Origin: Candidatus Jorgensenbacteria bacterium
Lineage (GTDB): Bacteria > Patescibacteriota > Minisyncoccia > UBA6257 > GWB1-50-10
Assembly (NCBI GenBank): GCA_016234345.1
Contig: JACRFG010000042.1
Span: forward strand, 1-9,581
Reading direction: 5' to 3'
Length of the DNA stretch: 9,581 nt
Each line of letters opens with the position of its first letter. Position 1 is the first letter of the stretch. Under the pieces are notes generated by a model. The model did not search any database, had not been told where the DNA came from, and saw only the letters and a list, made by a program, of their open reading frames with translations. Below, piece after piece: positions 6,047 through 9,581 of the stretch. Made by a program: the position numbers and the translations under genes.

Positions 6047-8400
6047 TCGCGTAAGCGACGGTAAATCTCGGCCTCGACTTGATCGCGACTAACTCCATAA
6101 CGGCTCCGCGATGATTCTTTAAGTGCCTTTGCTACATCTAGATTAGGCGAAGTCGGTTTTATTGTTTTGATATTAAATGGCTTGGTAGTTTGTCCATGCA
6201 CTAAAAGCTTTACGTAAGCGTTGTAATTATCGATATTCATCAAATCTTGAACATTGAAAGTAGGCTCAAATTGTTTAACCAGCGCTTCTCCGTCTTGAGC
6301 ACCAACACGAAATGCAACCGTAGAACCGACGTTCCCGAACACGGCATCTTTTATTTTTTCCGTAAGCTGAGCGATAAACTGATGAGCAATAGTAAGAGTC
6401 AAACGATACTTGCGAGCCTCGGAAAGAATCGAAGCGATTGAATCGGTTGTAAAGTTTTGGAACTCATCAATGTAGAGATAAAAATCCCGCCGTTCGGCCT
6501 CAGGCATATCAACTCTACCCAATGCCGCCATTAAAATCTTGCCGACAATGATCATGCCCAAAAGATTGGCATTTATATCGCCGATTCTACCTTTAGAAAG
6601 ATTAACGAGGAGTATGCGGCCGCTATCCATAACTTCACGAAAATTAAAGGCTGAATTAGTCTGCCCGATAATAACCCGCATATAATCGTTAGCGGTAAAG
6701 GTGTTAAATTTAGACGTTATATAAGGAGTCATGTTGGACAAAGCTGCCTCCCCGCCGGCCTTGGTTGCTTCTTTTTCCCAAAAATCTATTACCGTAGGAT
6801 TTTTGATACGCTCAATTTTTCTATTCCTGAATGCGGCATCAGTAAAGATTCTAGCCACCTCCATAAGCGTTGCCGGTTCATTCGGTGCATCTTCCATAAG
6901 CAATAAAAGGGCATTCCGCATATACTGTTCGAACATCGGTCCGCCGGTAACCTTTAGATCGTACAGTTTGTCAAAAATACCGACCATTTCGTTTACGATA
7001 AAAGTCTTCTGCTCAGGACGGCTCACGTCATACTCAAGCATATTCAATCCCAACGGCCGCGTAAGATCCGAAGGATCAAACACTATAACGTCGCGTTCGC
7101 GCTCGCGGGGTATACTACCAAGCACGGAATCTATAAGATCGCCGTGTGGATCAACAATCGCCACTCCTTTACCTAGACGTATATCTTCAGAAACCATATT
7201 CGTAAGAAGAGTGGATTTTCCAGTTCCAGTCTGCCCAATAATATAAAGATGACGCCGCCGATCATCATCGGATAAACGAATATCTTTCACCTCACCACGA
7301 AACACACTCTGCCCCAAAAGCACTCCGCCTCCTGCCAATTCTGAAGGTGGGGGCGCTTCTTTCGCTTTGAGATATTTAACACGGGGGGTAGTAGTAAAAG
7401 CCGTGGGGAAATGGAAAAGACTCGTGAGCTCTTCGCTCGTCATAGTCATACGTTCATTCTCATTAAACTCACGAAACGAAAACTCATGAATCAAACCGCG
7501 TGGCTCTCTAGGACGCACAACTTGAAGCTCGTTACGGTAAGGCGCACCGAACTGAGCAAAACCGGCGGTGACTCCCTGAAGAATGGCATCAGATTGAACC
7601 TGAGTTGGCGCCGATGCTACGATTCTCATATTGATTTCGAAAAGAGGTTTAGCTGCCTTCATCTCTAACGCCCGCACGGCCGCCTCATCGACAATTTTAG
7701 CTTCCATGTCCGATTTTTTCTTATCCGGAGCAAGTGCTTCTCGTACTTCTCCTAAAGAAAAAGAGTGGGGGCGTGCAAGGACGTCTTTAAGTTTCCAGCC
7801 CTTTTTCAAAACTTGAAACGCGCCCATAACCTCGCGCTTAGAATTGTTCAGAGCCGGACGCACGATCATCTGGATGGCACAACCTTCACCGATCTGACTA
7901 ATTTTAGCCAAACCTCCAATAATGGGCGAAAAGGTATCGTTGTTAAGTTCCGCATAGGTACGAATAGGCAAAATGAAACGTTCCTTCTGCCGTACCCATA
8001 CAGCACTAGTAGATCCGCTATAGTTAAAAACATTATAGTCAGGTGCAAGATTAACTTCGGCGTTACTCCAGAGCGACTGGATTTGTCGAGTTAGGGGCTC
8101 ACTCAAACTTGCCGGAACTGCCACATAAAAATGGATTTCCTCGCCGATATAATGAACTGCAACTTCAAAAATAAATGGCTTCCTGAAAGAAGCAAGAGAG
8201 GTAACTAACTGTTCAGATATGCCGATTTCCTGCTTTAAATCTTTACCTTCCGAGTCTACAATCGGCAAACGAACCAAAAATAACTTAAGATCCAATTCTT
8301 CCAAAAATTTCTGATGCCGAGCGCGTCTCGAAAAAAAATAAATCACTACGCTGCCAAAAATGATGCAAAGAACTAAACCTGTAATAATGGCTGCAAACAT
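6043..8400 (-). CDS. Membrane-anchored TraG/VirD4-like (DUF87-type) P-loop ATPase
   Basis: A 785-residue protein with one N-terminal transmembrane helix (about residues 2-23: FAAIITGLVLCIIFGSVVIY), a basic stop-transfer stretch (SRRARH), a long domain of about 350 residues I cannot name, and a C-terminal hexameric-type ATPase domain. Motifs are Walker A GQTGTGKST at 389-397, AIVDPHGDL at 414-422, Walker B FYLYIDEF at 640-647 and TIAHQF at 670-675, as in TraG/VirD4/HerA-like DNA pumps that couple ATP hydrolysis to DNA or protein transfer at the inner membrane. The C-terminus ends in a charged helix (SRDQVEAEIYRRL). I chose the ATG at 8398-8400, seven bases after the upstream stop, over the TTG at 8451, which would overlap the upstream gene by 44 bases and put 17 polar residues before the membrane helix. 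No relaxase, VirB4 or other conjugation gene is nearby. The ATPase family is certain; the cargo is unknown. Confidence 0.95.
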   Translation of the reverse strand: MFAAIITGLVLCIIFGSVVIYFFSRRARHQKFLEELDLKLFLVRLPIVDSEGKDLKQEIGISEQLVTSLASFRKPFIFEVAVHYIGEEIHFYVAVPASLSEPLTRQIQSLWSNAEVNLAPDYNVFNYSGSTSAVWVRQKERFILPIRTYAELNNDTFSPIIGGLAKISQIGEGCAIQMIVRPALNNSKREVMGAFQVLKKGWKLKDVLARPHSFSLGEVREALAPDKKKSDMEAKIVDEAAVRALEMKAAKPLFEINMRIVASAPTQVQSDAILQGVTAGFAQFGAPYRNELQVVRPREPRGLIHEFSFREFNENERMTMTSEELTSLFHFPTAFTTTPRVKYLKAKEAPPPSELAGGGVLLGQSVFRGEVKDIRLSDDDRRRHLYIIGQTGTGKSTLLTNMVSEDIRLGKGVAIVDPHGDLIDSVLGSIPRERERDVIVFDPSDLTRPLGLNMLEYDVSRPEQKTFIVNEMVGIFDKLYDLKVTGGPMFEQYMRNALLLLMEDAPNEPATLMEVARIFTDAAFRNRKIERIKNPTVIDFWEKEATKAGGEAALSNMTPYITSKFNTFTANDYMRVIIGQTNSAFNFREVMDSGRILLVNLSKGRIGDINANLLGMIIVGKILMAALGRVDMPEAERRDFYLYIDEFQNFTTDSIASILSEARKYRLTLTIAHQFIAQLTEKIKDAVFGNVGSTVAFRVGAQDGEALVKQFEPTFNVQDLMNIDNYNAYVKLLVHGQTTKPFNIKTIKPTSPNLDVAKALKESSRSRYGVSRDQVEAEIYRRLRE

Positions 8401-8407
8401 AATAAAA

Positions 8408-8815
8408 TCAAATAATGCCTCGTTTTTTAAGTTCCGGCAGCAAACGATCAACTAATGCGTCATGAAACGCGTCCTCAACAAAAGGAGAGCGGGTACGGGC
8501 CGTATTTATTGCTTTGTCTAATCCTTCTTGAAAAACAATACCCACAAGCCCCTCTACTTCACGCTTTACCTCAGGATGATTTTTATCTAACGCTAGATAG
8601 GAAGGCAACGATCCGTTCTCGTCTGATTTTTGAGGCTCGACTGACACAACTGGCGCATTCACGGGCAATTTTTCACTTAATGACTGAATGGAACGCTTAA
8701 GCACCTCGCGTTCGGCAAGCGCCTCTCCATTTTGATCGGTTCGCTGATCTTTTATCTCTACACTCAAACGTTCCAAGTCATGCTCCAACTGTTCATTAAA
8801 ATTAACTTGTTTCAT
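8408..8815 (-). CDS. Conserved small protein of unknown function preceding the TraG-like ATPase
   Basis: A 135-residue, charged, soluble protein with no signal peptide or membrane helix. The N-terminal half (about residues 5-50) is predicted to be mostly helical and possibly coiled coil (EQLEHDLERLSVEIKDQ, REVLKRSIQSLSEKL). A proline-containing low-complexity linker follows (51-72). The C-terminal half (about 71-135) looks like a compact helical domain with VEGLVGIVFQEGLDKAI and SPFVEDAFHDALVDRLLPEL, ending in KKRGII. From memory, similar small proteins sit before this ATPase in other Parcubacteria, but I cannot name a family. The ATPase begins seven bases after its TGA, so the two are almost certainly one operon and the protein may be a cytoplasmic partner or adaptor of the ATPase. 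The ATG at 8813-8815 is preferred over a TTG two codons upstream. A candidate promoter lies just before it. Confidence 0.85.
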   Translation of the reverse strand: MKQVNFNEQLEHDLERLSVEIKDQRTDQNGEALAEREVLKRSIQSLSEKLPVNAPVVSVEPQKSDENGSLPSYLALDKNHPEVKREVEGLVGIVFQEGLDKAINTARTRSPFVEDAFHDALVDRLLPELKKRGII

Positions 8816-8839
8816 AATCAAATAAGACTAACTCGATTC

Positions 8840-8868
8840 ATTGTACTACACTCATTTTCTTCTCTCTA
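8840..8868 (-). promoter_or_regulatory. Candidate sigma70-type promoter for the unknown gene / ATPase / GtrA operon
   Basis: On the minus strand, TAGAGA (8863-8868, four of six matches to the -35 consensus) is separated by 17 bases from TACAAT (8840-8845, five of six matches to the -10 consensus). The predicted start near 8833 gives a 5' leader of about 18 bases before the ATG at 8815, with no Shine-Dalgarno sequence in it. It lies in the 57-base gap after the LamG gene, where no terminator hairpin is seen, so read-through from upstream is also possible. Confidence 0.4.
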
Positions 8869-8872
8869 GGTT

Positions 8873-9581
8873 TTAAAATCCTTGTATTTGGATAAATCCC
8901 GGTTCGGAAAAATTAACGTTAGTTGACGTAGAAAAACTGCTCAATGATTCCGGAGTCGGACCACTCACGCCAGCTCCACCCGACCAATCAGTTTGGCGAA
9001 ACACTGAATTTTTCCATCGCGTTACATAATCCTCTATTCTAACCTCGCCGATGTTACTTCCGCCAAGCCATCTCGTATAAGCGGCTATCTTTTGTGTAGA
9101 TGGGTCTAAAATGCCACTTGAGCAACTAGTGCTCGAAGTCACCCCGGTTATCTGATTCAAGCCTGTGGTCGCGCGACATATATTTTCGATCGAAAAAAAT
9201 CTTGTGAATGCGGCACTTGCGTACAGCTGATTCACTTCAGACGGAATAAGCGGCCGGTTATACACCCGAACATCATCCAAACGACCACCGAATAAACTAC
9301 CTGTAAACAATTGAGAAGAATACGCAGTACTTCCGATACGCGTAAAACCGGAACCATATTCAATAGGATTTGTCGAACTAGCAGCACCAACACGAACTCC
9401 GTCGACATAAAGAGTGATCTGACTGCCGTCGAAAGTTCCGACAGAGTAGTGCCATCTTCCATCATTATATGGTTGAGACGACACCGCCAAAGGCGCGGAT
9501 ACGCCACCGGTTATATAGTAACTAAAATTAACTGTTCCAGATCCAGCAATAAATAACCGCACTCCACTTGTTGCCATACCG
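8873..9581 (-). CDS. LamG-domain surface protein, 5'-truncated by window
   Basis: The frame is open to the right edge; the ATG at 9575-9577 falls inside the LamG fold and is preceded by an in-frame GGT, so the true start lies outside. The visible 234 residues (numbered from that Met) hold most of a concanavalin-like LamG domain (1-120), with NDGRWHYSVGTFDGSQITLYVDGVRVG at 38-64 and GGRLDDVRVYNRPLIPSEVNQLYA at 97-120. These domains bind glycans or proteins outside the cell. The tail (121-234) has a cysteine pair (134/152), DPSTQKIAAYTRW at 158-170 and RQTDWSGGAGVSGP at 194-207. This DPST...W...TDWSGG tail is, from memory, frequent in Parcubacteria LamG proteins that begin with a prepilin leader. 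Whether this one has such a leader cannot be seen. It ends 57 bases before the next gene. The domain call is firm; the pilin link is inferred. Confidence 0.9.
   Translation of the reverse strand, partial: GMATSGVRLFIAGSGTVNFSYYITGGVSAPLAVSSQPYNDGRWHYSVGTFDGSQITLYVDGVRVGAASSTNPIEYGSGFTRIGSTAYSSQLFTGSLFGGRLDDVRVYNRPLIPSEVNQLYASAAFTRFFSIENICRATTGLNQITGVTSSTSCSSGILDPSTQKIAAYTRWLGGSNIGEVRIEDYVTRWKNSVFRQTDWSGGAGVSGPTPESLSSFSTSTNVNFSEPGFIQIQGF

Noticed and set aside
6731..7246. A 171-codon open frame on the plus strand
   Set aside because: It lies wholly antisense to the ATPase domain, including the Walker A region. It has no recognisable motif and its residue make-up follows from the opposite strand's codons.
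6043..8400. A conjugative element or type IV secretion locus, suggested by the TraG/VirD4-like ATPase
   Set aside because: No relaxase, VirB4-type ATPase, channel protein, integrase, attachment repeat or inverted repeat is visible, and the neighbours are envelope-sugar genes.
8398..8451. TTG start at 8451 for the ATPase
   Set aside because: It would overlap the upstream gene by 44 bases and place a polar extension before the membrane helix. The ATG at 8400 gives a 7-base gap and a normal N-terminus.
8822..8872. Possible terminator between the LamG gene and the next operon
   Set aside because: The gap has an AT-rich TTTTAAAA palindrome at its edge but no GC stem followed by a T-run on the minus strand.
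1..9581. TGA recoded as glycine (code 25)
   Set aside because: TGA ends two genes exactly where the next gene starts (6043 and 8408), and the long frames contain no internal TGA, which fits the standard bacterial code.

Overview
The window reads as chromosomal DNA of a candidate-phyla-radiation bacterium (Patescibacteria), most likely a Parcubacteria-type lineage. The basis is gene content: a very large protein with a prepilin N-terminus, a LamG protein with a 'TDWSGG' tail, a stand-alone TraG/VirD4-like ATPase preceded by a small unknown gene, and GtrA and Alg5-like family-2 glycosyltransferase genes packed closely together. This assignment comes from family knowledge, not from a database search. 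Two genes end in TGA directly at the start of the next gene, so TGA is a stop here. That argues against the recoded Gracilibacteria and Absconditabacteria.

All seven genes lie on the minus strand, so transcription runs from the right edge to the left edge. In order of transcription they are: (1) the 3' part of a LamG surface protein (8873-9581, cut by the window); (2) a 135-residue protein of unknown function (8408-8815); (3) a 785-residue membrane-anchored TraG/VirD4-like ATPase (6043-8400); (4) a GtrA-family membrane protein (5456-6046) whose ATG overlaps the ATPase stop by 4 bases; (5) a 1247-residue prepilin-like protein (1638-5381) with a pseudopilin head, two IPT/TIG-like domains, an FN3-like domain, three tandem copies of an unnamed domain of about 125 residues, and a C-terminal beta-rich region; (6) a family-2 glycosyltransferase (892-1620); (7) a galactose-1-phosphate uridylyltransferase homologue (1-878, 3' end cut off).

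Gaps are at most 74 bases and there is no gene-free stretch over 300 bases. I see no RNA gene, mobile element, CRISPR array or convincing terminator. Two candidate promoters share the -10 hexamer TACAAT, one before the small unknown gene and one before the giant prepilin. The second would give an almost leaderless mRNA. None of the six visible starts has a good Shine-Dalgarno sequence at normal spacing.

As an inferred whole, the region looks like a cell-envelope locus. It encodes two large extracellular proteins, enzymes for activated sugars and lipid-linked sugars (GalT, GT2, GtrA), and an inner-membrane DNA-translocase-type ATPase without its usual secretion partners. The most interesting items are the giant pilin with its triplicated domain, the unknown-protein/TraG/GtrA module, and the possible link between lipid-linked sugars and the pilin.
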